A stretch of DNA of 64,000 nucleotides from Salinispora mooreana (GCF_000379065.1 NZ_KB900614.1:3121988-3185987); one strand, 5' to 3'. Positions 35,559-46,673 are shown, numbered from the stretch's first letter. The notes: generated by a model from the letters alone, not told the origin. Numbers and translations: made by a program.

Positions 35559-36014
35559 GTGCGTCATTACGCCGCCTACGGCTCAAACCTCGACCCTGCC
35601 CGGATGCGCGCCTACTGTCCGCATTCGCCGATGGTGGGCACCGGCTGGCTCGAAGGCTGGCGGCTCACCTTCGCCGGTGAAGGCGTGATCGGCTGGGAGG
35701 GCGCGGTCAGCACCGTGGTGGAGTCTCCCGGAGATCGCGTCTTCGTGGCGCTCTACGACATCCACGCGTACGACGCGGGGCAGCTCGACGAGATCGAGGG
35801 CGTGACCTCCGGCACCTACCGGAAACTCCACCTGCGGGTGTCGGCCCTGACCGGCGATGTGACGGCGTGGATCTACGTCTTCGACGGTTACGAGGGCGGT
35901 CTGCCGACCTCGTGGTACCTCTCGGAAATCGCCAACGCCGCCGAGAAGGCGGGCGCACCGGACGACTACGTCACGGGACTGCGCTCCCGCCCCACCGGCA
36001 CCGCGTCGGCCTGA
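35559..36014 (+). CDS. Gamma-glutamylcyclotransferase-fold protein
   Basis: 151 residues. The N-terminal YAAYGSNLDPARM contains the YGSNL phosphate/substrate loop of the GGCT/AIG2 fold. Asp/Glu residues in AGQLDEIEGVTSGTY supply the catalytic Glu expected in this fold, and WIYVFDGYEGGLPTSWYL closes the barrel. Members cleave gamma-glutamyl amino acids or gamma-glutamylamines to 5-oxoproline; actinobacterial substrates are not defined. Leaderless start at GTG 35559. Divergent from the Lpd-type flavoprotein gene; the coiled-coil gene converges downstream. Confidence 0.85.
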   Translation: MRHYAAYGSNLDPARMRAYCPHSPMVGTGWLEGWRLTFAGEGVIGWEGAVSTVVESPGDRVFVALYDIHAYDAGQLDEIEGVTSGTYRKLHLRVSALTGDVTAWIYVFDGYEGGLPTSWYLSEIANAAEKAGAPDDYVTGLRSRPTGTASA

Positions 36015-36062
36015 CGGCCGGCAGTCTGTCGGGGCATGTCGCACGACCCCCAGTCTGCTATC

Positions 36063-36076
36063 GCCCCCATGGGGGC
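36063..36076. terminator. Short GC palindrome between convergent genes
   Basis: GCCCCCATGGGGGC is a perfect 14-base palindrome in the 91-base gap between the GGCT-like gene and the coiled-coil gene. It is a weak terminator candidate. Confidence 0.3.
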
Positions 36077-36105
36077 AACGAGCCGGCCCCGCCGTGCGTC
36101 GTCAA

Positions 36106-37032
36106 TCACACATCTGGGTGTCGGCCGGCCCCGTGTGGGTCGGCCTCCTCCTCAGCGAACGCCTCGAGGGCGGCCTCCACCTCGCCGGTCCGGCGCCGCG
36201 CGACGATGACCGCCCGTTCGGCTGCCCGCCGCGCCGACTTCGCCCGGCTCAGCTCCTCTTCGGCAACAGCCCGCTGCCGCTCCACCTCGGCGAGTTCGAT
36301 CTCGATCGCGGCGAGGCCGTCCACCCCGCCCTGCTCGGCCTCCGCGGCACCGGCCAGCTCCGCCTCGGCCCGTTCCTGATCAGTACGTGCCTTCGCCAAC
36401 TCCGTCGCCAACGCCCGGCGTCGCCGTTCCGACTCGACGCGGGCGGCCCGCTCCGCCTGCCGGGCACGGGGTGCTGACCGGTCGCCGCCCGGGGTCCGGG
36501 ACGGCGGCGCCGGCTCCTCGGTGACCAGCCGCAGCTGCGGTCGTGGCACCTCGCCGAAGCCGGCATAGCTGGCGGCCCGGAGCAGCCGGCCGGAGCGCAC
36601 CTGCTCGGCGACCTCGACGTCGGAGAGCGCGGCGTTGAGGGTCGACTCCACCGCACCGAGCGGTAGCTTGCCGGGCGGTGGGGCACCGGGCACCGCGGTC
36701 GCCAGGCTGCGGACCTCCGCGAGCAGCGCGCCGACCACCGCCCGCCGTTGGGTGGAAAGCTCCCGCAGCTGCGCGCCGCGAAGCTCGCGCTGGGCCGACC
36801 GGAGTGACTCCGCGAGCTGCCCCAGATCGGCGACGAGCTCCGGTCGCTCCAACGCAAGCAGGTTCACCAGCCACGCTGCGACCGTGGGGCGACGGAGCCG
36901 GGCGATCTCCCGCGCGGCAGGTACATCGCCCGCCCGCCGCGCCTCGGCCACCGCCTCGTCCCGGGCGGCCACAAACCGGTCGGGCGGCGTGCGATAGAGC
37001 TGCCGCAGCAGTTCCCGGGACAGACCAGGCAT
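36106..37032 (-). CDS. Coiled-coil protein, function unknown
   Basis: 308 residues. The N-terminal half is helical and basic (ELLRQLYRTPPDRFVAARDE, LRRPTVAAWLVNLLALERPE) and the segment GFGEVPRPQLRLVTEEP lies near the middle. The C-terminal 120 residues are a long charged coiled coil (RVESERRRRALATELAKAR and similar heptads) ending in an acidic tail. This arrangement is recurrent in actinobacterial hypothetical proteins; no enzymatic motif is seen. Start is ATG 37032, five bases after the stop of the MBL-hydrolase gene, so the two form an operon. Confidence 0.72.
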   Translation of the reverse strand: MPGLSRELLRQLYRTPPDRFVAARDEAVAEARRAGDVPAAREIARLRRPTVAAWLVNLLALERPELVADLGQLAESLRSAQRELRGAQLRELSTQRRAVVGALLAEVRSLATAVPGAPPPGKLPLGAVESTLNAALSDVEVAEQVRSGRLLRAASYAGFGEVPRPQLRLVTEEPAPPSRTPGGDRSAPRARQAERAARVESERRRRALATELAKARTDQERAEAELAGAAEAEQGGVDGLAAIEIELAEVERQRAVAEEELSRAKSARRAAERAVIVARRRTGEVEAALEAFAEEEADPHGAGRHPDV

Positions 37033-37037
37033 GCGGT

Positions 37038-37667
37038 TCAGGCGTCCACCAGGGTGCCCGGTACGAGCCGCCGGTAGTCCACGTCGGAGAGGCGGGCGAA
37101 GTTGTTGTTCAGCACGTCCAGGCCGCGGTCGTTGAGCAACCCGTCGTGCAGCGCGTACGCCCGGCGGGGCGCGACGGCGCGGAGGAAGTCCAGCGACTCG
37201 GCGAACTTCGCCCAGGGCGCGTGGATCGGCAGGAACAGCGTGTCAACCGGCATGTCCTGCGGCACGACGAAGGAATCGCCGGGGTGGTAGACGACGTCGT
37301 CGATCAGGTACCCCAGGTTCTCCACCACCGGAAGGTCGGAGTGGATCACGGCATGCCGGCCGCCATAGGCACGGACCGGGACGCCGGCGGCGGTGAACTC
37401 CGCGCCCGCCTCGACCGCGACGAACGCGGCGGCCAGGCCATCCAGCACGGCCGCCAGCGACGGCGGCCCGTAGAGGACAAAGGGCCCCCGGTCGTGCTGC
37501 TCGGTCAGGGCCGCCACGTCCACGTGGTCCGGGTGCTCGTGGGTGATCAGCACAGCGTCCGCCCCGTCCAGCGCGACGCGCTCGCTGTAGACGCCGGGAT
37601 CAACGACCAGCACCCCGCCTTCGTCCTCCACCCGGATGCAGGAGTGCGTGTACTTGGTCAGCCGCAT
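37038..37667 (-). CDS. MBL-fold metal-dependent hydrolase
   Basis: A 209-residue metallo-beta-lactamase-fold hydrolase of the UlaG/L-ascorbate-6-phosphate-lactonase-like group. The metal motif is ITHEHPDHVD (HxHxDH) at about residues 40-49, with GGRHAVIH and YHPGDSFVVP supplying further ligands. Start is ATG 37667 with GAGGAG seven bases upstream. First gene of a two-gene unit with the coiled-coil protein. The substrate is unknown; relatives hydrolyse phosphoesters, lactones or N-acyl lipids. Divergent from the DUF4349 gene. Confidence 0.85.
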   Translation of the reverse strand: MRLTKYTHSCIRVEDEGGVLVVDPGVYSERVALDGADAVLITHEHPDHVDVAALTEQHDRGPFVLYGPPSLAAVLDGLAAAFVAVEAGAEFTAAGVPVRAYGGRHAVIHSDLPVVENLGYLIDDVVYHPGDSFVVPQDMPVDTLFLPIHAPWAKFAESLDFLRAVAPRRAYALHDGLLNDRGLDVLNNNFARLSDVDYRRLVPGTLVDA

Positions 37668-37788
37668 TCGTGACTCCTCGAGAATCGAATCGTGACCTCC
37701 TCAGCGCAGTCTGCCCGAAGGGACGCCGCATCGCGTCCCGACTGACCGATCGTCCCTGCCGTCCGGGTCACGCCCCGGGCGGGAGCAG

Positions 37789-38658
37789 ATGAGTGTTACG
37801 GATCGGAGCGGACATGTATCGATGTGCAGCGCGCCGCCGAGGGGCGGCGCTGGTGGCGATACTGATCTCCGGGTTGAGCAGCGTGCCATCGTCTACACCG
37901 GTGCGATGCGCGTGCAGGTGCCCGATGTCGAGCAGGCCGCCCGCGAAGCGATCGCCCTGACCACCACGGCCGGCGGTTTCGTCGGTAGTGACCAGCGACG
38001 CAGTGCGGCCGGCAACGCCACCGCCGAGCTGACGCTCCGGGTGCCGGCCGCGAAGTTCGCCAGGGTGGTGGAGCAGATCGCCGAACTCGGCAAACGGCAG
38101 CGACAGGAGATCTCCACCGAGGACGTCACCGAGGCGGTGATCGACCTGGACGCCCGGATCACCACGCAACGGGCCCGGGTGGAGAACGCCCGGCGGCTGC
38201 TCGGCGAGGCACAGTCGATCAGCGATCTGGTGTCGTTGGAGAACGAGTTGGCGCGCCGCGAGGCCGACCTCGCCTCGCTGGAGGCGAAGCAGCGCCGGCT
38301 GGCGGACCTGACCGCGCTCTCCTCGGTCATCGTGTCGCTGGTCGGCCCGGACGCCACCACCGAGGACGACGCTTCCGCCTTCGGCTTCGTGGCTGGTCTC
38401 AAGAGCGGGTGGAGGGTCTTCCTGATCTCGTGGACCGTCCTGCTGACCGTGCTCGGAGCGGTACTACCGTGGCTGCTCCTGCTCGGCGTGCCACTGGGCG
38501 CGTTGGTGTGGTCGCTGCGCCGCCGCCCGCGGCCGGCCCTGGTCGCTCCGCCCGCGGACGGCACCGGGAGAGGGCCGGCCGACCCCACCGGCGGCGGGGT
38601 CGTGCCGCCCGCGGTCAGCCCGCCGCCGCAAGCGCCTGGAGCGCGGTCTGCACCATGA
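37789..38658 (+). CDS. DUF4349 protein, apparently missing its export signal
   Basis: The DUF4349 body is intact: DLRVEQRAIVYTGAMRVQV, then AARITTQR-like coiled-coil segments (IDLDARITTQRARVENARR), a membrane helix (VFLISWTVLLTVLGAVLPWLLLLG) and a Pro-rich tail. Family members normally begin with a lipoprotein or Sec signal. Here the in-frame N-terminus (ATG 37789) is a short polar stretch, while a signal-like start, MYRCAARRRGAALVA, with GGAG five bases upstream, lies in another frame from ATG 37814. This suggests a deletion or frameshift that joined the two frames wrongly, or a sequencing error. The protein may be mislocalised or not made. Its 3' end overlaps the M20 gene by 44 bases. Confidence 0.6.
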   Translation: MSVTDRSGHVSMCSAPPRGGAGGDTDLRVEQRAIVYTGAMRVQVPDVEQAAREAIALTTTAGGFVGSDQRRSAAGNATAELTLRVPAAKFARVVEQIAELGKRQRQEISTEDVTEAVIDLDARITTQRARVENARRLLGEAQSISDLVSLENELARREADLASLEAKQRRLADLTALSSVIVSLVGPDATTEDDASAFGFVAGLKSGWRVFLISWTVLLTVLGAVLPWLLLLGVPLGALVWSLRRRPRPALVAPPADGTGRGPADPTGGGVVPPAVSPPPQAPGARSAP

Positions 38659-40057
38659 GCCGAACGCCGACCGGGATGGCCCGCTCGTCCGGGTCGAACG
38701 ACGCGCGGTGGAGGTCAACGTTCGGGCCCGAGCGGCCGACGCCGAGTCGGGCCAGGGCACCGGGGACGTACTCCAGATACCAGGAGAAGTCCTCACCCCC
38801 CATGCTCTGCGGGGTCTCCGCGATGCCGGCCGGCCCGAGCGCGGCGGCGGTCGCGGCGGCGAGGACCTGGATGGCCTGGGAATCGTTGCTGACCGGTGGT
38901 CGGCCGCGCTGATAGTCCAGGTCCACGGTGGCACCGGTGGGGGCGATCACGTCTTGGACCACCTGGGCGACGACCTTGGGGGCCATCGCCCAGGTGTCCC
39001 GATCCATCACGCGCAGTGTCCCGGAGGCGCAGGCCTCCGACGGGATGACGTTGTAGCGGGTGCCGGCCGAGGCGTGGCCGAACACCAGCAGTAGTCCACT
39101 GTTGGCCGGCACCCGCCGGGCGACCAGGGCCGGCACCTCGGTGATCAGCCGGCCGAGGGCGTCAACCAGATCAACGGTGAGGTGCGGGCGGGCAGTGTGC
39201 CCGCCGGGACCGGTCAACCGAACGCTGACGTTGTCGGCGGCAGCGGTGATCGGACCGACCCGGAGGCCGACCTCGCCGACCGGCAGGTTCGGATCGCAGT
39301 GCAGCGCAAAAATCTGCACCACCTCGTCGAGACCGCCGGCCTCGATCACCTCGAGCGACCCACAGGGCAGGATCTCCTCCGCCGGCTGGAAGATCAGGCG
39401 CACCCGGCCCGGCAGTTCATCCGCTTCGGCGAGGCGGGCGAGGAGCATTCCCAAGCCGAGCATGACCGCGGTGTGCACGTCGTGGCCACAGGCGTGACAG
39501 ACCCCGTCAACGGTGGAGCGGAAGGGCACGTCCTTGCTGTCGGTCAACGGCAGCGCGTCGATGTCGGCCCGGAATGCGATCACCGGGCCGTCTGGGCGGC
39601 CGTCGATGTCGCAGATGACTCCGTTGCCCTTGGGGAGCAGCCGGGGCCGCAACCCGGCCCGGGTCAGCTCCCGAGCGATCAGAGCGGCCGTCTCGAACTC
39701 CTCGCCGGAGAGCTCCGGATGCGAGTGAATCCGCCGACGGGTGGCGATCAGGCCCGACACCCGGAGCGCAAGGAGCTGGTCCAGGTCGAGGGGTAAGGGC
39801 TGGGAGCCGGCGGGCGCCTCCGTCCAGGACGACGCCAGCTGGCCACTACTCGGCAGCGTCAACGCACTCGTCACGTCGAATTCTCGATCACTAGAAATGG
39901 ATGGATCTTCCGGAACCGCCGACAGCCTAGACCTCCGACGGTGACGCTGCGCAACCTCGTTCTGGTAGCGATCGGGCCGCTCTGCGTCACGTACGCCCTG
40001 CTCGGGACGCTCGTTCATCGGCGGGACAGCAGGTAGATCGCGGTTGAACGCTGCCAT
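38615..40057 (-). CDS. M20-family amidohydrolase
   Basis: 480 residues. Zn-dependent amidohydrolase/carboxypeptidase (hippurate hydrolase and AmiA type) that cleaves N-acyl or N-carbamoyl amino acids. Motifs: RRRIHSHPELSGEEF, AFRADIDALPL, the metal pair CHACGHDVHTAVM and AEEILPCGS with the catalytic Glu, a dimerisation domain (TGPGGHTARPH), and the closing SMGGEDFSWYL. AGGAGGTG eight bases before ATG 40057 is the best Shine-Dalgarno in the region and gives an unusual polar N-terminal extension of about 60 residues before the conserved part; a GTG at 39874 would give a conventional length. A 19-base palindrome lies about 100 bases upstream. Confidence 0.88.
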   Translation of the reverse strand: MAAFNRDLPAVPPMNERPEQGVRDAERPDRYQNEVAQRHRRRSRLSAVPEDPSISSDREFDVTSALTLPSSGQLASSWTEAPAGSQPLPLDLDQLLALRVSGLIATRRRIHSHPELSGEEFETAALIARELTRAGLRPRLLPKGNGVICDIDGRPDGPVIAFRADIDALPLTDSKDVPFRSTVDGVCHACGHDVHTAVMLGLGMLLARLAEADELPGRVRLIFQPAEEILPCGSLEVIEAGGLDEVVQIFALHCDPNLPVGEVGLRVGPITAAADNVSVRLTGPGGHTARPHLTVDLVDALGRLITEVPALVARRVPANSGLLLVFGHASAGTRYNVIPSEACASGTLRVMDRDTWAMAPKVVAQVVQDVIAPTGATVDLDYQRGRPPVSNDSQAIQVLAAATAAALGPAGIAETPQSMGGEDFSWYLEYVPGALARLGVGRSGPNVDLHRASFDPDERAIPVGVRLMVQTALQALAAAG

Positions 40058-40147
40058 CTGCCCCACACCTCCTACAACGCGTAACCGATTCACGAGTGAG
40101 GAAAATTTCCCCAACACTCGAGACCCGTCATCCGAATTGTGGCATTA

Positions 40148-40166
40148 GTCCGTTCTACTAACGGAC
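40148..40166. promoter_or_regulatory. 19-base palindrome upstream of the M20 gene
   Basis: GTCCGTTCTACTAACGGAC has perfect 7-base arms with a 5-base spacer. It lies in the 323-base gap (40058-40380), which is locally less GC-rich and otherwise holds no recognisable gene; the region near the mutase end carries a terminator hairpin. Confidence 0.5.
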
Positions 40167-40278
40167 ACTCCAACAACTAGCAACCACATTCACGACCGGG
40201 CCCGCAGACATTCACACGTTCACCCGGTAACCGACCACACACAGTGTGCGTCGACCTCACTCGAACGGGTTACCCACG

Positions 40279-40338
40279 GTTGCTGGCCGCTACGCGCCGA
40301 GACCGCCACCCGCCCCGCAGCGGGCAGCGGGCAGCAAC
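40279..40338 (-). terminator. Hairpin after the mutase gene
   Basis: GTTGCTGGCCGCT and AGCGGGCAGCAAC pair as 13-base arms with one mismatch and a long loop, about 40-100 bases beyond the mutase stop on the minus strand. Confidence 0.4.
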
Positions 40339-40380
40339 CGCCAGTGGTAGCGGGCAGCGGCGAAGGGGGCGCGGGCGCGG

Positions 40381-41964
<1,584 letters not shown>

Positions 41965-41970
41965 TACCGG

Positions 41971-41976
41971 ATGGTA
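41971..41976 (-). promoter_or_regulatory. -10 hexamer, leaderless promoter of the mutase
   Basis: TACCAT on the minus strand ends six bases before ATG 41964. Confidence 0.55.
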
Positions 41977-42129
41977 AGACGACCTGCTCCGGCACCGAAT
42001 GCGGGATTGGGCACACGCCCCCACCTGGCCAACCCGGCGCACCCGGTCGGACACGCATCGTCGACTTTGCCAAATGTCCGTCGCGGCGGCTTTCGCAACC
42101 GGCATCCGACCCAGCAAGATAGGGGGGTT

Positions 42130-42171
42130 GTGTCCCAGCCCCCCTCGAAATCCCCGGTGGCTCTTCAGTGA
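42130..42171 (+). CDS. Possible short upstream ORF overlapping the second kinase
   Basis: A 13-codon frame ([13 protein letters not shown]) begins at GTG 42130, nine bases after a CAAGAT -10-like hexamer (42115-42120), and its TGA overlaps the kinase GTG as GTGA. The kinase has no recognisable Shine-Dalgarno of its own, so coupled re-initiation is plausible. Confidence 0.3.
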   Translation: MSQPPSKSPVALQ

Positions 42172-44150
42172 CTCAGATCCCGACGTGGAGCGGCGGACCT
42201 GTCAGTCCTCCCAGCGACCGCGCAACACCCAACACCATCATCGGCGGGCGCTACTCATTGCGCTCGGCAGTGGGCAACGGCGGCATGGGCACGGTCTGGC
42301 GTGCCGCAGACACCCTCCTGCGCCGAGACGTGGCCGTCAAGGAGGTCGTCCTACCCCAAGGACTGGCCCCCTCAGACCGCGACGCCATGTACGAACGCAC
42401 CCTGCGTGAGGCCCGTGCCGCAGCAGCGATCCAACACCCCGCCGTCGTCCAGGTTTACGACGTGGTCACCGAGGGTGGCCGGCCGTGGATCGTGATGGAG
42501 CTACTCGATTCCCGCAGCCTCGCGGACATGGTGATCGAAGACGGACCGTTAGCCCAGCGGGTGGTAGCCAAGATCGGCGTCTCGCTGCTCGGCGCGCTGG
42601 AGGTGGCGCACGCGATCGGCGTGCTGCATCGTGATGTCAAGCCCGCCAACGTGCTGATCTGCTCGGACGGCCGCTGTGTGCTGACCGACTTCGGCGTGGC
42701 CCGGATGCCCACCGACGTGCAGCTCACCACGCCCGGCATGGTGCTCGGCTCCCCACACTTCATCTCCCCCGAACGGGCGATGGGCCAGGACTTCGGGCCG
42801 CCCAGCGACCTGTTCTCCCTCGGGGTGACCCTCTACACAGCCGTCGAGGGGCGCCCGCCCTTCGACAAGGGCGATCCGATCGAGACGATGCACGCAGTCG
42901 TCGAGGACCCGCCGGCCCCGCCCCAGCGCAGTGGCCCGTTGGTGCCGGTGCTGATGGGGCTGCTGGAGAAGGACCCGGACCGCCGGTTGCCGGTGGACAC
43001 GGCCCGGGCCATGCTCCGCGAACTACTCGCCGGCCCGCTGACCAGCAACGCGGCTGCGGTCAACTCGGTGACCGACCCGTACTCCGTGGTGCGGGTCCAG
43101 CAACGACCAGCAGCGGTCCCACAACCGGCCGCACCCGCCCAGCCGGCCCCACCAGCCCGGCCGAAGCCGAGCGGCACGATTGGCGGTCGGGCGATGCTCG
43201 CGGCCGGTGAGTCACTCACCGACCGACTGGCCGCACTGCGCCGGGGCGAGCGGCCCGCGGTGGAGTCCCGGGCCACCCCCGCCGCCCTGGAGGACACCAG
43301 CGCCGACGCGCTCGCCGGTCCGGTGAACACACCTACCGGGGCGATGCCGGTGCCGAGCCGCACCTACGGCGGGGATGTCACCCAACGCATCGGCGGCTAC
43401 CCGGGCCCAGCCGCTCCCACCGCGGGCGGGGCCCAGTGGTCGGTTCCGGGCACCGGTCAGGCGTGGACCAGCGCACCGCAGCCGCCGGCACCGGCCGGCG
43501 GTCTCGCCGACCGGGCGCGGGCCACCGGCGACCAACTCGTTCGCCGGGTGAAGGGCTGGCCGGGCAAGGTCCAACTCGCCGTCGCGGGCGGCCTGGCCGT
43601 GGTGCTCCTGATCGGCATGTTCACCCTCACCGGCGGAGACGATTCAGAGATCCCGGCGGCACCACAGACGGCTCCGACGTCAGCCGCTCCCGCCGTCGAG
43701 CTCCCCGAGTTGGTGGAGCACTCGGCCCGGGGGGTACGGGTCCTGGTGCCGAAGGGTTGGGAAGAGAAGGTCGGCGGGCTGTACACCGACTACGTCGATC
43801 CGGAGGACAACGGCCGACGGGTCCGCGTCATCACCGAGAAGTGGACCAACACCTCAGCCCGCTGGGTACAGATCGCCGAGAACGGGTTGCAGACCCGCTC
43901 CACCTCCTGTGTGAAGCCGTACCGTCAGATCGCCATGGACGTCGATACGGAGCTGGCCGGCAAACCGGCGGCCGAGTTCGAATACACCTGTGGCGAAGGC
44001 GCGGAGATGCGGCACGGCATCTGGCGTGGCGTCGCCCACGAGGGCCAGTCGTACTCGTTCTACCTGACCGTCACCGACGCCCGGTTCGAGGAGAGTCGAC
44101 CGATCTTCGACGAGATGGTCAAGTCCTTCCAGCTGACCGCAGCCGGCTGA
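42168..44150 (+). CDS. Membrane Ser/Thr protein kinase
   Basis: A 660-residue PknB-type kinase. The catalytic domain covers about 20-285, with [11 protein letters not shown], the ATP Lys in [25 protein letters not shown] and [10 protein letters not shown], so catalytic residues are intact. A roughly 190-residue Pro/Ala linker follows, then one membrane helix ([20 protein letters not shown]). The extracytoplasmic domain of about 160 residues begins [18 protein letters not shown] and contains two Cys residues (SCVKPY, YTCGEG) that could form a disulfide. Same plan as the kinase at 13275, with an outer domain that also starts from a 'xxGWxxxxxxG' pattern. Start is GTG 42168, overlapping a short upstream frame. 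Confidence 0.9.
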   Translation: MTQIPTWSGGPVSPPSDRATPNTIIGGRYSLRSAVGNGGMGTVWRAADTLLRRDVAVKEVVLPQGLAPSDRDAMYERTLREARAAAAIQHPAVVQVYDVVTEGGRPWIVMELLDSRSLADMVIEDGPLAQRVVAKIGVSLLGALEVAHAIGVLHRDVKPANVLICSDGRCVLTDFGVARMPTDVQLTTPGMVLGSPHFISPERAMGQDFGPPSDLFSLGVTLYTAVEGRPPFDKGDPIETMHAVVEDPPAPPQRSGPLVPVLMGLLEKDPDRRLPVDTARAMLRELLAGPLTSNAAAVNSVTDPYSVVRVQQRPAAVPQPAAPAQPAPPARPKPSGTIGGRAMLAAGESLTDRLAALRRGERPAVESRATPAALEDTSADALAGPVNTPTGAMPVPSRTYGGDVTQRIGGYPGPAAPTAGGAQWSVPGTGQAWTSAPQPPAPAGGLADRARATGDQLVRRVKGWPGKVQLAVAGGLAVVLLIGMFTLTGGDDSEIPAAPQTAPTSAAPAVELPELVEHSARGVRVLVPKGWEEKVGGLYTDYVDPEDNGRRVRVITEKWTNTSARWVQIAENGLQTRSTSCVKPYRQIAMDVDTELAGKPAAEFEYTCGEGAEMRHGIWRGVAHEGQSYSFYLTVTDARFEESRPIFDEMVKSFQLTAAG

Positions 44151-44197
44151 GCCTGGGCGAGCCGACGCGGTGATCCGCCGACGTGCTATCAAGAGGC

Positions 44198-45889
44198 ATG
44201 TCGGCGGATCACCACCACCTCAATGACCTTCGCGAGCAGGCCCAACGTTGGCTCGACGACGATCCGGACCCGGCCAGCCGCGCCGAGCTACAGGCGGTGC
44301 TCGACCGGCTTCCGGCCAGCGCCCCGGAGCTGGCCGACCGCTTCGCCGGCCCGCTGACCTTCGGCACCGCGGGCCTGCGCGGCCCGTTGCGTGCCGGCCC
44401 GAACGGAATGAATCTCGCGGTGGTCACGCAGGCCGCCGCCGGGTTGGTCGCCTGGCTCACCGACCACGGCGGCACCGGTCCGCTGGTGATCGGGTACGAC
44501 GCCCGCACCGGCTCCCGCGCCTTCGCGGAACGGACCGCGCAGGTCGCCACCGGTGCTGGCCGCCCGGCGCTGCTGCTCCCCCGCCCGCTACCAACGCCGG
44601 TGCTGGCCCACGCGGTACGCCAACACGGGGCGGTCGCCGGAGTGATGGTGACGGCCAGCCACAACCCGCCCCAGGACAACGGCTACAAGGTCTACCTGGG
44701 CGCGCAACTCGGTGGCGAACTGGGCGCGGGGGCGCAGATCGTGCCGCCGGCGGACGCCGAGATCGAGTCCGCTATCCGCGCGGTCGGCCCGCTGACAGCC
44801 GTACCGCTGGGCCCACCCGGGCAGCTCCTCGACGACACCCTGGTGGCGTCGTACGTGCAGCAGGCCGTCGCGGTGATCGCACCGGACGGGGCGCGCGACC
44901 TGAAAGTGGCGTACACGCCGCTACACGGAGTCGGCGCAGCGGTGCTCGCCGCGGCGTTCACCCACGCCGGTTTCCCCACCCCGCAGCTCGTGCCAGACCA
45001 GGCTGAGCCGGACCCGAAGTTCCCCACGGTCGCCTTCCCCAACCCGGAGGAGCCCGGCGCCGTTGACCGGCTCACCGCCCTGGCCGACGCGACCGGCGCG
45101 GACCTCGCGATCGCCAACGACCCGGACGCGGACCGCTGTGCCGTGGTGATCCGGGAGCCGGCCGACCCCACGGTAGACCGGGACGCTCCGGGGTGGCGGA
45201 TGCTCCGCGGTGACGAGGTGGGGGCTCTCCTCGCCGACCATCTGATGCGACGCGGTCGAGCCGGCCTCTACGCGACCACCATCGTGTCCTCGGCGCTGCT
45301 GCGCGCGATGTGCACCGCCCGCAACCTGCCGTATGACGAAACCCTGACCGGATTCAAGTGGATTGTCCGGGCCGGTGGTGGGTCCACCCCGCTGGTCTTC
45401 GGCTACGAGGAGGCGCTGGGCTACTGCGTCGCCCCCGATCATGTCCGGGACAAGGACGGCATCACCGCAGCACTGACCATCGCCGAGCTCGCCGCTGGGC
45501 TCAAGGCGGAGGGGCGCAGCCTGGCCGACCGGCTGGACGAGTTGGCGGCCGAGTTCGGCGTGCACCACACCGACCAGCTCTCGGTACGCGTGGACGACCT
45601 ACGGGTGATCACAGACGCGATGGCCCGAATCCGCGCCGCGACCCCGAACACGCTGCTCGGAGAGTCGCTTATCGAGTCCCGGGACCTGCTCCCGTCGGCC
45701 GATGTGGTGATCCTGCGCAGCGCCGCCGCCCGGGTGGTGATCCGACCGTCTGGCACCGAACCGAAGCTCAAGGCATACCTGGAGGTGGTGCAGCCGGTCG
45801 TGACGGGTGACATCGCCACGGCCCGCCGCCGCGCCGCGGCGGCCGTCGCCACGTTGCGCAGCGAAGTCGCCGCCAGCCTGGGGGTGTAG
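44198..45889 (+). CDS. Phosphomannomutase / phosphoglucomutase family protein
   Basis: A 563-residue alpha-D-phosphohexomutase that interconverts 1- and 6-phosphosugars (mannose or glucose). Motifs: GTAGLRGPL, the phosphoserine loop VMVTASHNPPQDNGYK, the metal-binding NDPDADRCAVV, the sugar-specificity loop FGYEEALGYCV and the C-terminal phosphate-binding RPSGTEPKLKAY. The loop form GYEEALGY is the type seen in actinobacterial PmmB. Start is ATG 44198, preceded by AAGAGG; the frame opens slightly earlier at 44183. It lies after the kinase, and the upp gene converges. Confidence 0.9.
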   Translation: MSADHHHLNDLREQAQRWLDDDPDPASRAELQAVLDRLPASAPELADRFAGPLTFGTAGLRGPLRAGPNGMNLAVVTQAAAGLVAWLTDHGGTGPLVIGYDARTGSRAFAERTAQVATGAGRPALLLPRPLPTPVLAHAVRQHGAVAGVMVTASHNPPQDNGYKVYLGAQLGGELGAGAQIVPPADAEIESAIRAVGPLTAVPLGPPGQLLDDTLVASYVQQAVAVIAPDGARDLKVAYTPLHGVGAAVLAAAFTHAGFPTPQLVPDQAEPDPKFPTVAFPNPEEPGAVDRLTALADATGADLAIANDPDADRCAVVIREPADPTVDRDAPGWRMLRGDEVGALLADHLMRRGRAGLYATTIVSSALLRAMCTARNLPYDETLTGFKWIVRAGGGSTPLVFGYEEALGYCVAPDHVRDKDGITAALTIAELAAGLKAEGRSLADRLDELAAEFGVHHTDQLSVRVDDLRVITDAMARIRAATPNTLLGESLIESRDLLPSADVVILRSAAARVVIRPSGTEPKLKAYLEVVQPVVTGDIATARRRAAAAVATLRSEVAASLGV

Positions 45890-46026
45890 GGCGGAGCGCG
45901 ACGCAGCAACGCCGACCATGCCGGGCCGGAAGCGGCGCCACCCAGACCGACGCCCTCGCCGAGCGCCGCCGACCTGGGCGGAGGCGGCGCCGGCTGCCAC
46001 CCAAACGCCGGCCGTGGACCGGTCGG

Positions 46027-46659
46027 TCAGAAGCGGGGCATACCGCCGAACTGTCGGTCACCGGCGTCGCCCAGGCCAGGGACGATGAACCGACGGTCGT
46101 TGAGGCCCTCGTCGACTGCGGCCGTTACCAGGCGCAGGGGCAGGCCGGAGCGGTCCAGCCGGTCAATCCCGACCGGCGCGGCGAGCACGCAGAGCACCGT
46201 GATGTCGGTACACCCCCGATCGGCGAGCAGCCGGCAACAGTGCTCCAACGAGCCACCGGTGGCGAGCATCGGGTCGAGCACCAGCACCGGCAGTCCGGTG
46301 AGGTCAGCCGGGAGCGACTCCATGTACGCGCGGGGCTCGAAGGTCTCCTCGTCCCGGGCCAGGCCGACGAAGCCCATCGACGACTCCGGCAACAGACTCA
46401 GCGCGGCGTCGGCCATGCCGAGGCCGGCCCGCAGCACCGGCACCAGCAGCGGCGGATTGGCGAGTCGGGTGCCCTGAGTGCTGGTGACCGGGGTTTGCAC
46501 CGGGTAACGCTCGACGGAAAGGGAGCGGGCCGCCTCGTACACCAGCATGGTGGTGAGTTCGTGTAGCGCGGCGCGGAACGAGGCCGAGTCGGTCCGGGCG
46601 TCGCGCATCGCGGTCAACCGCGCCTGGGCGAGCGGGTGGTCAATGACGTGTACGTCCAC
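46027..46659 (-). CDS. upp: Uracil phosphoribosyltransferase
   Basis: 210 residues. Converts uracil and PRPP to UMP in pyrimidine salvage. Motifs: [12 protein letters not shown], the PRPP-binding [16 protein letters not shown] (acidic pair then P-loop-like glycines) and the uracil-binding C-terminus [20 protein letters not shown]. Full family length. Start is GTG 46659, eight bases after a TAGGTT hexamer. Divergent from deoC, with which it forms a nucleoside salvage/catabolism group. Confidence 0.95.
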   Translation of the reverse strand: MDVHVIDHPLAQARLTAMRDARTDSASFRAALHELTTMLVYEAARSLSVERYPVQTPVTSTQGTRLANPPLLVPVLRAGLGMADAALSLLPESSMGFVGLARDEETFEPRAYMESLPADLTGLPVLVLDPMLATGGSLEHCCRLLADRGCTDITVLCVLAAPVGIDRLDRSGLPLRLVTAAVDEGLNDRRFIVPGLGDAGDRQFGGMPRF

Positions 46660-46667
46660 GGTCGCTC

Positions 46668-46673
46668 AACCTA
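46668..46673 (-). promoter_or_regulatory. -10 hexamer upstream of upp
   Basis: TAGGTT on the minus strand ends eight bases before GTG 46659. Confidence 0.4.
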
